Shown here in pieces: positions 23,206-37,975 of a stretch of 64,000 nt of DNA; position 1 is the first letter of the stretch, and every line of letters starts with the position of its first letter. Both the position numbers and the translations under genes were made by a program. Below the pieces are notes generated by a model. The model did no database searches. It saw nothing but the letters and a program-made list of their open reading frames with translations, and was not told the origin of the DNA. Source of the DNA: Epiperipatus broadwayi (Eukaryota > Onychophora > Udeonychophora > Euonychophora > Peripatidae); the NCBI GenBank assembly GCA_028023455.1, contig JAQFVV010006215.1:6305230-6369229 (forward strand), given 5' to 3'.

Positions 23206-23541
23206 GGGAACAACTGCAGCGTGTGCATACCTTTGTTGTGTTGGGAAAATATGCGACTATTATTAAGTCTCTCAAGAACTCTTTATGATAAATTTTGTGC
23301 TAGTTATAAAAGAAGGTTAAGAAAGATGCATAGGAATCATTTATTTTATTATCATTTTATTGAAATACTTGCCTGACTATTTATAATTTTTTTTGCCTAT
23401 TAGAAAATGAGACTAAATATATAATTCAACTAATTATCTAATTATTTTTCCCAACTACTATGAGAAATGGATTTAGAAAATCGATGAAACTGAATATGAC
23501 TGTTATTTTATTAATTGTTCTCTTTATTTGTGATGAAATTT

Positions 23542-23673
23542 CTTATATAGAATATTGCCAACCAGCTCACGGAAAGTTAAATAAATATTATCAGTTCAAA
23601 TAATTATCTTATATATAATATTGCCAACCAGCTCATGGAAAGTTAAATAAATATTATCAGTTCAAATAATTAT
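23542..23673. repeat. Tandem duplication, 2 x 66 bp
   Basis: Two units containing AATATTGCCAACCAGCTCA and TTATCAGTTCAAATAATTAT, nearly identical (CGG versus TGG is one difference), so the duplication is recent. Confidence 0.9.
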
Positions 23674-26600
23674 ATATGTTTTATGAATGGCTCTAAAAAA
23701 AACATGAAATAAATGCTTAATATATTTTATGAGTGAAATGTGAATTATTACTTCTTTTATATAACATTAATAGCAATTTCATTAGCTTCACTAAGAACAT
23801 TGAATGCGCTATACTGGAGTCAAAATAATATTATTTGTTTTCCTACAGGAACGTGTTGTTTTTGTCAATATTTATCTGTGTGCTTATTATTATTATTATT
23901 TAAGATATGACCAAGGGATGTCATTTATAAACTGCAACAAACTTTTTGTTTTCAACAAAAAAATAAGAAGAAAAAAACAAGAACTTTATTTATTAATATG
24001 TAATAGTATTGAGATAGATAGTGATAGTTTAAAGATTGTGTTATAATTATATTTATTATGTCTTCTAGAACATCTCATGAAATGTATAATATGGGAAATA
24101 TTATACAAGGTATTTTTTTATTATTATTTTAGTATAAGTTTTATTATGTGTTCGTAGTATCAACACACGAGGGAGACGTCCATTTAATGTTAAAGGGGTG
24201 AACAATTATTTTGAAAAAGTTTTATTACATAGAATCTTATATATCTTTGCTTTTTTTTTTTAATAGATTAAAAAATAATTATTTTCAATAATTATTTAAC
24301 CTAGAACATAAAGCTTTATTATTTATCTAAGCCAAACTTTTGCTTTGGATTTGTGCTAATATAAATGCACTATAAAAAGATTATTTTGTCTTACCTTGCC
24401 AATTGAAATTATTGCCTTGTTTCTCAACCGTAATTAATATGTTTTTAAGTTATAAATATTATATCAGATATGAAATGTTTACCCAGTATTGCTTTTACAG
24501 TTGGTAATTAATATTTTTACAGTAGTTCTTTACCTACTGGGATTTACATTGTCTGTGTATTATTATGCTTGTATATGTGTGTATATTATTAAATTCAACT
24601 ATAATAATGTGTAATTTGCAAGTAAAAATGATATATAGTCTATCGGTTTTGGAGACTGGGAATGGACTATTCAAATTTGAAAGATTAGAATTTGTTTAAA
24701 CATGAATTTATTGTTCTTTATTATGTTTGATAAGAAAAATGTTTAGTGGCTATTTGTAGTAAAGTTAATGATGTTTTATTGTGTCTTGTGGGATCGAATA
24801 ATCTCTCTTTTTTTGTTGTTATTTGAATATTTGATACGGTAGATTGCCTAGTATATCTTATGAGATAAAATAAAATCCCTTTGTTATCGAAGTATTTGAT
24901 AGGAGTGGATTGAATCCTCCAGTTTTGATATTGTGAATTAGAGTGTATGAATCCAAGTATTTTATTTCCCTGATGTTTTGGTGATGAGATTTATTCCCAC
25001 CAGTTTATTTAGTCTCAGAAGTTAGACTTGGGAGTTATTGCCTTGTTAGTTATAAAATTAGAAGTGTGAAAATCTTTTATCCCCATGTACCTTATGGAAT
25101 GTTTTTCATTGTATACTCATAGCCATGTGTCAGATAAGTCATTGATAAAAATAAAAATAAAAGTAGAATTGATTTCCTCATAAAAACAGCTGTGTTAGAA
25201 TTAGTGCTAAAGCTTGATTGTCCATTGTCATTGTCCATATTATGATTTATTTACTCATTCATAAGTAAACCGATTGGATTGATTAGTATTAATTATTTAT
25301 TGTATGACACACAGCATAATGCAGACATGGATATAAAGTACTAGTTTAACAGTTATAAAAAAATCCATCATTAATGCCTAACTTCAATCATTTTGCATTT
25401 ATCATTTAAATTTCATATCATCCGTTACCATAATATTTAATCATCACTGATATAAGCAAGCAAAAGAAGACAAATCATAATTAATTAGTGGCATTATTCA
25501 TTTCTATTTTGCAAAGATAAAACATAAGTAATTGATAGAATTATTTCCATTTTGAAAAGTATAATTTAATCTCATTTTGTGTTCATTCTTAGGTTCAATC
25601 CCCTTATTTTAGTTAATGTGCATTTTAAAGTAAAAAAAAAAAAAGCCAAGATTTTAGTTTTATTTTATAATGTAATTGAAATATTTAACCTATGTTATTT
25701 GTTATAGACTTATTAGATTAATCAATAATTTAAGAGTGATATAAAAGACAAGATGTCGAATATAAAATAAATTCTGTAGTTGATTGCCAGAAATGTAGGG
25801 CTATATTATTTCAAATCCATATGTTTATCAGAAATGACTGATAATTGAAAACCATTTTTGCAATAAAATATAAAGATTTTATTTTAGTTTATTATTTAGG
25901 GTTAGATATAATGTGTTGCCATAAGTCTATCAAAGTGACTTGATAGATGAAATGTATCAGATAAGAAGTTAGAAAATTATCTGGTAATTTCTGCTATAAT
26001 GTAGGTTTTCAACCACTGATGTTAATACATCCAGAACTTATATCTATACAAACTGTAAAGAAATTAAATGTTACTTAACTATATTTTTTTTGTAATAAAT
26101 GTTTTATTATTCAAAATTGTATTCAGGATTCTTCTTTAACATACATTAGTGTTTCATATTTGCACACATGCTCACACATTTACTTTATCTAATATGATAT
26201 GATTGTACATTTTATTTAATTTAATGATGAACATATCCAGATATGATGATATTGATTTCCTTGATCCAAACACTGTATGAAATGTTAATTAGTTACGAAT
26301 TCTTTAAAGGTTTATCATTCAGTTATTGTTTAGATGATGAATTGAAATCAAAATGTACCCCATTTCTTTCATTACCTAACTATTATTATTTTATTAGGGT
26401 ATTGCTTAATTTATTCCATTACTGTCATAATATTAAATAATAGTTGTTGAGAGGTGAAGATTTAGATTAAGCCATGCCATAAATAGATTCCCTGAGATAT
26501 TCAATTATTAATTTAGATTAAATATTAAATTCAGTTAACTAGATTAGATTAGTGTATAATTAAAATTTAGTAATGATAGGTTTAGTTTAAGTTCAGATCC

Positions 26601-27770
26601 AACTTGCTATACATTATAATTTCTAAATGTTATATTTTATTTATTAGTTTAATTTCCTAATATGGTAGAGGTTGTTCAATGCATATGGATGATAGGAGGA
26701 GGTGAAGTATAAATTATAACTTGTTAAATTTAGATGGTAGAATTTCATCAATGTAATTATTGTTTAGTATAGAATTTAATAGATGGTTTATTTCCTATTA
26801 ATTATAATATTTCCTCTCATATCTAATGTACATTTTACAACTCATAGACCTCTGTATCCCTCAACTGAGCTAGGCTAAGGTGAAACTTTATTTAAGAGCC
26901 TCATAAGTGAATTTAGGGTAAAGTTAGATTAATATTTTATTCTATGATCCATAGAATTGGTGCCTCCGGGTATTTGTGGTTGTTGGTGATCGGTGACGAG
27001 GGGTTACAATATATATTGAAACGGTATTCTTTGTCAATCATATCGTTTCATCTACTATGTTCCATTGTAGTATATTTTTCCGAGTTTAAACCCCCAAGTT
27101 GGTGTATATTAATTAAAGGAGCTTACTAAAAAGGTATAATAATACGTGAATGTGTAAATATTTTATAAAGGCGTATTTCAGAAATGAACCAACTAACTTA
27201 ATAAAAAGGTATATAGTAATGTATGTGCATATATCTTATAAATGCGTTTTGCTAATAATGTTAAATAATTTCAATAAATAAGGCAAAAATAACTCTAAAG
27301 TTTAAGGTAATAAAGTTAAACATTACCTGGTATGTGAATTTTCACACATACTTATATATGAAAAAAGCTTGCAAAGTTATAGATTTCAAATTTTGTTATT
27401 TCTTTTATTTATTTTTTAAAGATGGTAAATCGCTTACACTAATTAGCTCTCTTTGGCTAAAATGTTTACCAGGTTAAAATCTGTGTAAGTAAAATGATTT
27501 TTATTTCCTGGAAATTAGCCAACCACACCTGGGTTTTAAAATCTGTAAAAACAAGAATAGACTAAGATAATAAATTTATTTTTGTAACAAAGAGAAAACT
27601 AGATCACTGATACTAATTTTCTCAATTACTTATTTTTTTAAATTACTGAGATAATGGTTTTGTTTGCCAAACTTATAGCACATATGTAAAATAAAGAATA
27701 AAAATTTATCTCGGCTTGTAAACAAATTGTGATGTTTGCAGAGGGGGAGAGTGTTTTTATAAAAACCCCT
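23674..27770 (-). other. Intron 3, AT-rich, no element identified
   Basis: Long intronic stretch. Open frames at 23804-24046, 26243-26440 and 26944-27129 have AT-driven composition, no domain and no splice context, so I do not call them. Confidence 0.45.
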
Positions 27771-27793
27771 AATTGCTATTAAAAGAGATCGGA

Positions 27794-28016
27794 CAATAGA
27801 TAATTTTAACTTGTGATGCTGACTGGAGCTTTGCCCGTTTTCATAATGAAAATCCACGGCTAGAACTGCGATCCATTGCTGTTTGCCTTTGTGGGAGACA
27901 AATCATCAGTGATGGGAGCAGCACGAACCAGCAGCCTTCCCGGAAAGTAAAGATGAACAGACCAGCCCAGCAGAGAAGTTCCAAAAGTCAGGAAAAGATG
28001 CCCTAGCAAAAAAGAC
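27794..28016 (+). other. GC-rich open segment, orphan exon or repeat fragment
   Basis: An island of balanced composition in AT-rich DNA. From a stop just before 27794 a plus frame stays open for about 70 codons, including CDADWSFARFHNENPRLELR, GRQIISDGSSTNQQPSRKV and SSKSQEKMP, ending TAG near 28006, with AATAAA at about 28043. It could be a terminal exon of a plus-strand gene nested in the intron, or a repeat. No family is recognised and no upstream exon was found. Confidence 0.25.
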
Positions 28017-28956
28017 TAGTAAGAATAATCAGAAGAGCTCTGTAATAAACTCTCATTATTAATTTCTTAAATAATTCTAAGCTAGCTATGTATAAACATG
28101 CACAAACTTATTATTTCAATTTTCTCTATTAAATAAATTCTATAATTAGGCTAAATTATAACAAATTTCCTAAAATAATGTAATATAAAAATTAAAAAAA
28201 AACAAACATGTGAAGTGCTTGAATATTAAATTATCGAGTGAGAAGTTTAAAATCCTTAATATTTTAATATTTTAAAATAATGTAAGAATAACTACTTTGT
28301 AAAAATTGCCTAACTCTTTTAAAGTAAAAAGAACTTAATAATGTAACTCTCATTAGATTTAAATTATACTCTAAATATCTTTCTATCTGCAGTTATACCT
28401 TTATTATGTTTTATTATATGTATTATGTATTTATGCTATGATTTATTTAGAGGGGAGATTAACACTCAGAACCTGTAAAGGGGGAGTTGAGAGAGATTAG
28501 GGGATGTCTATAAATAATATATTTTTGTAAGCCCACACATGCAATCTCCTATCTGAAACCTATTATGTGTATTTCTAATCGCTATTATGTATTAGCTGAA
28601 TAAAAGTAGGTTTGTTCATACTAATAAAATATTTAAAAGTTAACTAATGCAAGAGAAATATTTGAAGGCATATTTAAATTATATAGGTAAGTCCTTATTA
28701 TGCTTTATTCCTCCCTAGAATTTATAGTATAAACTATAAAGATTAATTATAAGCTAGATCACTTAGTTAACCCTGTTCTTTAGCGTGTTCGAATATGCTA
28801 ACTTATGAACTGGTATTCGATGGTTTGGTGGAAAGAAGCTATAGGTTTAGTGCATTTTGGATTTAATAATGATCAATGATCATTGGTGTGGTGAATGTGT
28901 TCCTTGTAAAGCACACACATGTGCATATGTGTCTTGCTTTATCATATATGTAGTGA
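28017..28956 (-). other. Intron 3, no element identified
   Basis: AT-rich with nothing supported. Confidence 0.4.
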
Positions 28957-29170
28957 TTTATGGAGATTTGTTATAAGGCCATTCCATATTCGTGGTGGAT
29001 AGCTTTCCTTAGAACTGGAACATGAAGGTCCAGATTGTTTAGGTTTCAAACTTGTTATATACATATATATATTTGGTTATGGGGATTTGGTATAAAACCA
29101 TTCCATAATTGTCTTCTGATAGCTTTTCTTAGAACTGGAACATGAGGGTCCAGATTGTAAATGTTTCAGG
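28957..29170. repeat. Tandem duplication, about 120-bp period
   Basis: Two units share TTATGG(A/G)GATTTG, CCATTCCATA, TTAGAACTGGAACATGA and GGTCCAGATTGT at a spacing of about 120 bp, with roughly 10-15% divergence. No ORF. Confidence 0.85.
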
Positions 29171-32100
29171 CTAATCAGATCTCCAGAACGAGATGTTCTC
29201 TTCTCATAGCAGGTCATACGGTACGTGGGAACTGATTATTGAGTTGATAAATCCCATGAGGAAACACGCATTCGAGCCGCCATTTTATTATGGTTAATAT
29301 AGTGCAATAGTATCAGAAACTTTGTTATAACAAATCCCAGTTCATTCTGCCATTACTATAAATAAATTCAACTTTGATTTGAAGGCATGATCTAGTTGTG
29401 TAATACTAATCTGTATAAAGAGTTAATTTAGGCTAACTTTCAGGTACCTAGAGAAATTATAATGATTAATTGCCTCTCTTGCAAGTTAACTGTTTGCAAA
29501 CCTTATAGGCATCTCATAGCATGAATTAGGCATAACTTAAACTGTAGATTATAAGGTAATAAAGTTATTAATGGAATAAGTTCCGATTTAATTGTCCCGT
29601 GCATATGATGAGATCCTGTAACTTAGATGCTTATCTAATTGTAACACCTGTGGTGAATTTCAATGCAGAGGAATAGCTGTCTAAATAATTGATTTGTTTT
29701 ATTAAAAGATATAAAATATAATCTTGTTTAACATATTTTTTCATAGTTTGTTTCAATCCATTCGAATCATATTAATTTTAGTTAAATATTTAAGTGAATT
29801 ATATAATTATGCATTGCCATTCTGGATTTGAGTATCAAAATAAGCCATAGATGTGTGTGTTTAGTTGGGTCATAGCTATAAGAGTTAATTCATCCCAGAG
29901 CCTCATGATTTACCCTTTGCTATTGCCTACACCTGGATTAAGAAACTCCAAATGTATCCTCATATATGTCATTCGTAGGGTAGTAAGTCATGGAGTGTTG
30001 GTGGAGGCGCTGTGGTGCGATCTGATTTGAGGTCTCAACCCCTCATCTAGGTCAGCTTTGGGGAATCGGCCAAGACTCTGGATTTTGTTGCATGAGTGTA
30101 CAAATATGATCGTCACAATATATATATATAAGCTTTAATAGAAATAATTAAATAAAAGCATAAGCATTTAGTGATGATATTTGTGATATTATTTATAAAA
30201 TAAACACATAAAAAAATATGTGCCATTTCACATATCAATTTTTTTTAAATATATATATTAAAGTATAACAACTAGTAAACAATATCAAATTGAGATAATA
30301 AAATAATAATATTACTTTTAGAATAAAACAAACTTTATTTCATGAAATTGGGCAAATATATATAATTTTATACATTAGTAAAGAAATACTTTCTAATTAA
30401 TGTCTTAGGATTTATTTATTTGATTAATCATTAAAGAATATACATCTAAGGTTGTATAAAATTTTTATATTAGAAAATTGAGACCTCAACATTTTATGGG
30501 TAAATTAAATGGATATATTATAGCATAAGCTGTGAAACTTTACAAAAATAGCTATTTTATTTATATGATAATCATAATATATATTAGCCACAATAACATT
30601 GCAGTTGAATATAGTCATATTTAGTTTACATGTTAAGTAGAAGATGAAATATAAAGAAAATATTTGGTTTTTGCTTTTTATATAAAAATAATGTAGAAGT
30701 ATATTTATTCATGATATTGTAGAAATATTTTCCATTTTCAAATATTAAAATTAAATGGAATGTTTTATAGAATATATGGAAGATAGCTTTATCCTGGATA
30801 AGCTTCTAACACGCTCTTTATTTTAGATTATAAACATTTGTCTTAATTTTAAATAGTCATTCAAAATTTCAGAACAAGTTCAAAATGAAACATTTTAACA
30901 ATCCAACATATGTTATAGATAAAAAAAACAAATCACGTGATGAGTAATTGGAATGCATTAACAATATCTTTTTTATCATTTTGCAACTATTATATGTTAT
31001 TGTCTTACAGATGTGTTAAATAGTGATACATAAATTTTATTCACAATTCATATAAATAATTTTCAGTACAGTATATATATATGACAAAAGATATAGTAAT
31101 AAAATTCCAAACTGAAAAATATTTGATTTCAAATTTTTAACAATAAATTAAATGAAAGCTTAGGATGTGGCTCATATCAGTTATTTATTTTTTTGTTATT
31201 ATTGTTGTTTTTTTTTTTTTTTTGTTAATTAATTTTGTATAAATATTTAATTTATGTATATTTTATAATAGAGTTATATTATTATTGTTTACATGGTGGT
31301 TCGCATTGATTTATTTATATTAGTTTGAATTGGATAAATATCTGTGAGTATTAATTATTTTAATGGGTTATATTATAATTTTATCATATGCTCTTTTTAT
31401 TATTACAACATAATGACCAAAATTTTTGTCTCATGATCTGTATTTCCGTGTGCTTGTGATGAGGTCTAGTGTAGTGAGGATAAAAAGATTTAGTATGAAT
31501 AAGTATTGACTAAATATTCTAATTTGCATGGTACTCATAAAATAGAAACAATTGTAATTTAAGATAAATAAATAATCTCTGATTTACAGATTACAAATGT
31601 TATTTGTGCTTTCTATTATATAGAATGAGTAATCAAAATAAAGATTCTTTATCTATATCTAGTCATCATTTTCTTCCATTATAATCCGTATGTGTCAACT
31701 GGCTGTTCTGAGCTTAACAAACAGGTTCTCAAACTTAGGAATCTAATGTTGACAATACTGAAGAGAACAAACAAAGAGCAAATCTTTTTGGTTTATTAAT
31801 ATGTATTTTTTTTTATAATTCTGTATTTCTCAAAATTATCCATCAAAAATGCAAAAATACTAAGTCATGATTTATACAGAGATAAAGGAAGTTACTGATA
31901 ACAATTGGTCAACAAAAAAAACAACATCCCATTATTATTCACCTGAGACTTAATTAATTAATTTTTAGTCCATCTCTTACCATAAAAGCAAAGACTTTTA
32001 GTATTATTATTTTTCAACTTCTTTTTTTTCTTCAAATGCAAATACATGTATAATCCATATCTCATTAAATAGAATTTAATCAATAAACATTATACAGAAT

Positions 32101-33151
32101 CTTTTGATAAACATAGCACTATGGACATTAAAAGAGTGCAATTTATAATGGATGCTTTATATTGGATAAGTAATGATTTATGTCTACATTTTCTGGAGAT
32201 ATCTTTCCAATGATTTATAAGTCATGTATCTAAATTTGTAATGAATATGTATATATAAAAGTTCAATATAATAAAAATTTTAATTTAACTTTGATAAGAT
32301 GCATTACATTAAAAGCATAGCTAAACAATTTTAAATGTTAATACCATAATAATTATTAATTGTCCAGACATTGTGGTAAAATATAATTTATATTTCATTA
32401 TAGTTTAAATATTATTGTTTACATAAATATATTTTTCACATTTTGGTATACTTGCGATAAATTTCTAATTCTTTGTAGAATTTAAAACAAACAATTTATA
32501 AACACAATTTGTATTTACAAGCACAATCCCATTTTTAGAGCAGGTATGTAGAACATATTTATTATATTAGTTATATTGTCGAAGGATCATTTTTCACATA
32601 GCTTTAAAGAGATGTTAAAATAAATTATAGAAAAAAAACAGACGATTATTCTTGGTTATATAGTATCCTATTATTTAGATACTTCAATCTGACTTTAATC
32701 AAAACACATAATATATGTACATTTTGTCATTAACAATTGTTGCATAAAGCAAATTGTATTCATTATAAGTTTTTACACAATTACATTTGAAAGTCAACAG
32801 TTGGATCTCATTAAATAAAATTTTAGCTGAAATTTAAAATCCAACTACATCAATAAAACACCATACTTGCAAAATTTATTCAACCAAATTTTATACTTCC
32901 AAATATTTATGCTATTATTAATATACATCCTTCAAAGCTAAAGTAGAGATTGATTTTTGCCCACTTCAAAAACTAGTGATTTTGCTGATTTATATCTCAA
33001 AATTTCCAGATTAGAAGGCTATTTCATTCAAAGTGCAATGGTATAACATGTCAAAAAAAAAAAATCTATACCTCAAGGAATAAGTAAAATGAAGAAAAAA
33101 AATTCAAAGACTTTTTTTAAAAAAATGAAATGGAATGCTGAAGAATATTTC
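29171..33151 (-). other. Intron 3, AT-rich; small GC-richer patch at 29.95-30.12 kb
   Basis: Mostly low-complexity AT DNA. The patch 29950-30117 is GC-richer and ends GATCGTCACA. An LTR 3' end could look like this, but no partner or matching TG start was found. Confidence 0.35.
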
Positions 33152-33348
33152 TTTAAATCATCAAACATCACATGATCATTAATCTTTATGCTTATACAAA
33201 CTGAAAGCCACTAGCTAGAAACTAGTCTGGGGATATTGGATGAGTAGGTCCTAGATAGGGATTTTATGCATAAATCTTCCTGCATCCATTGATTACTCTG
33301 GCTTGCACTGAGTGACGCTGCTGTATTGAGAGTTTTGCCTCTGTGAAG
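33152..33348 (+). mobile_element. Ribozyme-bearing repeat family 1, copy C (shortened)
   Basis: Has the 5' segment (CATCACATGATC), skips much of the body, then the hammerhead 3' half and the 3' end GCCTCTGTGAA. The hammerhead (33199-33241) retains GAAAC, UAGUC and stem I 3' strand UGGGGA, but the CUGAUGA box is cut to CUGA, so it cannot be active. Confidence 0.7.
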
Positions 33349-34086
33349 AATATTTCTTGATAGTTTTTTGTTCATCTGATTACTAAGATATTAGGGTGAA
33401 GTGTGGTATGATACATTAACCGAGATGTAATCTCAAGAACTAAAGATTTTTGAATTGATTCTTAGCTAAGTAAAGTAAAGAAAAAAGTTTGATCGATTAA
33501 ATGCAATTGTTGCGTTTAATCTGTCACTTGGATGCTCGACTATCACAAGATCTCCTGAGCAATTTAATCATATAATTATAGATATTAAAGATTGTTCACT
33601 TAAAAAATTAAAGAAAGGATACCTTAAACCAAATGAATGAATAAAGTTAATACATAATAATAAAACCTTTTTTTTGTTACAAATGTGTAAATGATGCTTG
33701 GGTAGTAATTGTTCAACAAGAACTAAAAAAAATAATAATTAAAATATAGTACTTGCAGTTAAATATATGATGAACTATTTATTGCACTTTCGGATGCTAT
33801 AGAAAAATTATGATGAATATTCAATTTAACGTTATCACAGATAAAAATTTTCCTTGTAGCTATATAAGTTGACAAAACACAGAATATTGTTATTTATATA
33901 AAACAATCAAAAAATAAACTGATTTATACTTTTTGATAACATCACTTTCAAAGACTGAAAAATAACTGAAATACATATATACAAAATGGAGAAAAATTCT
34001 ACATAAAGATACTACATTTATAATTACAGATCTACAAATCTAATATAAAATTAATAAAAACAAAAAAATAATATTATATAACTTAC

Positions 34087-34111
34087 TTGGATCAGATGGT
34101 GTAGAAGTACT
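34087..34111 (-). CDS. Host gene exon 3: 25-nt microexon
   Basis: Acceptor TTTTAAG (AG complement of 34112-34113), 25 coding bases giving STSTPSDP plus one base, then a perfect GTAAGT donor (complement of 34081-34086). It starts in phase 0, as exon 2 ends, and leaves one base that joins CT of exon 4 to give Thr. Skipping it would shift exon 4 into a frame that stops after about 30 codons, so exactly such a length is required. The polypyrimidine tract is poor (TA-rich), so this exon is the least certain of the four. Confidence 0.55.
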
Positions 34112-37100
34112 CTTAAAATATATATATATATATAATGACACATAAGTATATAAAATACAATTTTTATTAAAATAAACTTACTGAGAATACAACATTAGAT
34201 ATATAAATATATAGTAAATAAAATGCATTAATATAATAAATATTTGATAATATACAGTTCATCAATTGAAAAAAGTAACTTTTCCTATTACACATATAGT
34301 AATCAAATATATCAAAGCAATTCATGTTTTAATATAATTATTTATATTGAAACATTAGTTCTCAAAATTTTAATTGAAATTTTTAAATTTTGAAAGTAAA
34401 CACATTTAACAAACTATATCATCCATACAAATAAACATGTTTAAAATTTTAATTTAAGTATTTAAATAATTTACACATTTATTAAAAAGTTAAAAAGTCA
34501 GTTTTCTAAGAAATTTTAATGTAATTAGAAAAATCTACATTTGACATTCAATTTAACATTCAAAAATGATTTTTCTTAATAAACTAACTGCAACCAAATG
34601 CAATCTTAAAAAATAAAAAAACACATTATATATAAAGAAAAATATACAAATAATTTAAAATGAAATTAAGTAAGAAAGGCAAAATTTGTGAATTATTATT
34701 TAAAAACTTTAAATGGATTGTTTGGCTATTTAGTCCATTGGACAAATTTATGCTCTCTGTTTATGCATGAATAGATCATAATAGAATTAAATGAATATGC
34801 AATAATTGCAAGAAATATAAACTTATTTTGAATGAGACAATATGAACTTTTAAACAAGCTTCAATTGTGAATATATGTTATTTTTTATCAGCTAACCAAA
34901 AAATAGACTACATTCCACTAGTTTATGGTAAATATAAAAAACTAGTTATGATGAACATAACAATATCCGTTAATAGGTTTAAAAAAGATTTAGTTCCTTA
35001 TATGTTCTAGAATAGTTAAAGTTTAATACCTAAGTCAAAAAGTATTACAGCTTTACAGATATGACCTTAAATAAAATTACATTTGAAGATATTTAAAAGT
35101 TGGAATGATAAAGCAGAATAATACTAAATTATTTGTTTTAATATGGCATTATTTTAGATAATTAAAACAAAAAGTCTATACTAAACAGTGCAGGAACTAA
35201 AACAATTTGTAAAATATGGATAATTAACAGATAATAGATCCAGTTTATACAATCTGGTAAACTTATTATCAATGTGATAAAAATAGTTGTAAAATCAATA
35301 AAGCAAGAGATAGTAATAAAGTAAAGTATTTTACCTATATTTTAATTATGGATACATGCAATTTCAAAACTGGCGTACTGTGAATTCTTCAGAATGAAAA
35401 CAAAGAAGAACAGATGTAGCTAAGGAATTGTCAAGATTTAAATTAATTTAATTGCTCTTAGTAAAACTAGTCTATTTCTGGAAGGGTAGATAGTGTTGGA
35501 TTAACTGTGAGATGTAATTTGACATTTTCCATTTTTGGGATTCCCAAATGTATCAATAAAAGCAAACGATATTAAAAATTATTTTGTGCAATGAATCTTG
35601 TATCAATTTTACTAGTGTTTATGTTCCAACATTAGATTCAGAGAGTTCAAAAGAAAAAAATCTTTAATTTCTGATGAATACCATTATTACATATTATTAA
35701 ATATCAGTATTTCTTTTTGATGACATATATATACACAATGACAAAAACAACTATTACTAATTTTCTTCTTTTCTGAGCCAATATATTATTTGATAATTAA
35801 TGAATATAGTCACAGAAAAGCTAGTTTGATTTAATATTCAGCTTTATTACTGCCTAACATGCTTTCGCTATATTCAATATATCATATTCTTGGTGTACAA
35901 TAGTGTGATTACAACTTCTTTATATCAGTGTTTAATTATTTTCTAATAAGCTATTCAATATATCAAATTTAAATTCAAAACTACTTTAACCCAAAATAAT
36001 TGGAAATAATAACAAATGCTGTAGGAATTTAAATAGTCTGTTGTTATATTTTTGTACTATAGATAGACTGACTACCATGAACTTTTATTTTAAGGCAAAA
36101 AACACACACTAAAAATATTCCATTCTCAAAACAATGGCATCTATATTATGGTTAAAAACCAGTGAGTAAAATAAGCTAATATTTTCGAAGTACTGGGAAA
36201 TGTAGATTAATAGAAAGATTATAGATTGTATGCTCCAAGACTAAAATAATAGATTGAGTTTAAAAATAGATCTTATTCCAAAAATATTAATAAGAAATAT
36301 GATGTTCATTCTTTAAAAGAAATCACTACAGAAGCATTTTGTAGTAATAATTATTTGTTTAATGCTTATTGATTTGACTGACACAGCTTGCGCTCTAACT
36401 ATTTTGATGGTTTTTGGCATTGTGCACTTGACATCTAACTTGAACAAGTACATTAGGATCATCACTTTGCTTAGAGTAAATATAAGTTTTGCATAGCTGG
36501 TAATTTTTCAAACTTAATAAAATTATTTTACATTATATATATAATATATTGTTAAAAAGAGATTGCCTTGACAATAGTTTGAGATTGTTGAGTGTTATTG
36601 ATATTGGAATTGTTTAAGTATTGGCTAGGTTCTAATGGTTAATTATATATTTAATATTTTTGTATTAACTAAATCATGTTTATGATAAAATGAAAAGTTA
36701 TAAACATCTTATTTTAAATGATGAAAATAAGTCATTATTCATCATTATATTTATACAATAATTAGTTTAAAATTATGAAGTATAAAACTTAATTATTAAT
36801 TTTGGGGGGAAAAAAATAGAAATTAGTAATTATAATAACAGCTAAATGAATCTCAGCAATATTATTAGCTAAATAGAGAGAATGATAATGTTTTAAATTA
36901 TATTTGTTTTTAAATTTATATCTGTATGTCATTATATATAAATAAAACTTGTTTAGCCTCGATTGTCAATTAGTAGTAATTGATAGTTTCTTAGCAACAT
37001 CAAAAACTAAAAATTATCTTTGTTTACATGGATATAATCTTTTCATTTCTATCCTTTATTATATATATATGCATGTGTGTTTTAAGAATAAGACAAACAT

Positions 37101-37379
37101 TTATTTTGCCTTTATTTTCAAGTTTTATAGATATAACAGTATTGAAAACTTAATAAACAATAGAAATAATAGAGTTCTGTCATTATATGCATTTGTGAAT
37201 GAAAAAAACCTATTCATTAAATAACATGGTTTCACTTAATAGATTGCCATTACTGCAAGAAATTAATGCACTCATGCAAAATATACGCAACTATGTTAAA
37301 TACCAAAGCTGCAAGTTTTCTTAAGGGATATGTTGTGGAAGATACAAATAAATTTATTCTTGGGGCTTACTAAACATAA
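34112..37379 (-). other. Intron 2, AT-rich, no element identified
   Basis: Simple AT-rich sequence with TA microsatellites. The 91-codon open frame at 36949-37224 has no family features. Confidence 0.45.
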
Positions 37380-37975
37380 ATATCTGGCTGATTCTCCAAC
37401 AATGATCCTATTATTATTAATTTGATTAACAGAAAACATGTAGTATTTTCTGCTTGGGAATTATGAATTGAAAATAGAGTTTCATTTTATTTTGTTAATG
37501 AAAAGCAAAAGTTCAATAACACAAAGAGATTTAATTATTTATAGACTGTGGTCACTTTGTATCTTTTTTTTCTTTTCTGATGCCTCAAAAGTATTCAATA
37601 ATATTTCAAAACCAGTATCATAATCCTATTAATTCCTTGCATAGCATTCTGATATAACAATGATGATATTTTGAACAGATGGAGAAAATATTTTGATCAC
37701 TTTTTGAATAATGATACAAGAATTCATATAACCAATTCTTTGGGGAAATTTAAAGAATGGAGATAATATGATAGCATATAAATTACTGAAATTTTTTAGG
37801 AATATACTGACCCATGAAAATATACCATCTGATTTTATAGAAGTTTCTATTCTATCACACCATAAAAACAAGGGTGATAGAAAAGTCTGTTATCCACTAC
37901 AGCAAAAATACTTTCAAAGACTTTGCTGAATAGACTGTGTTTAATGATAAGCATGTTTACCAGAAATTCTGTATG
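37380..37975 (+). pseudogene. Decayed LINE reverse transcriptase, left half
   Basis: Plus-strand remnants of the RT N-terminal region, best seen near 37860-37950, where HKNKGDRKVCYPLQQKYF (a relative of YKNKGDRxxCxNYRGISLL) appears in one frame. Several frames are broken. The hAT element splits this relic, which continues at 40627. Confidence 0.5.

Noticed and set aside
29950-30120. Possible solo LTR ending in GTCACA
   Set aside because: No matching TGT start, partner LTR or target duplication was found.
35850-35900. CGAAAGC-containing motif on the minus strand as another hammerhead
   Set aside because: A GCGAAAGC box is present, but no CUGANGA box with a pairing stem II could be found upstream.
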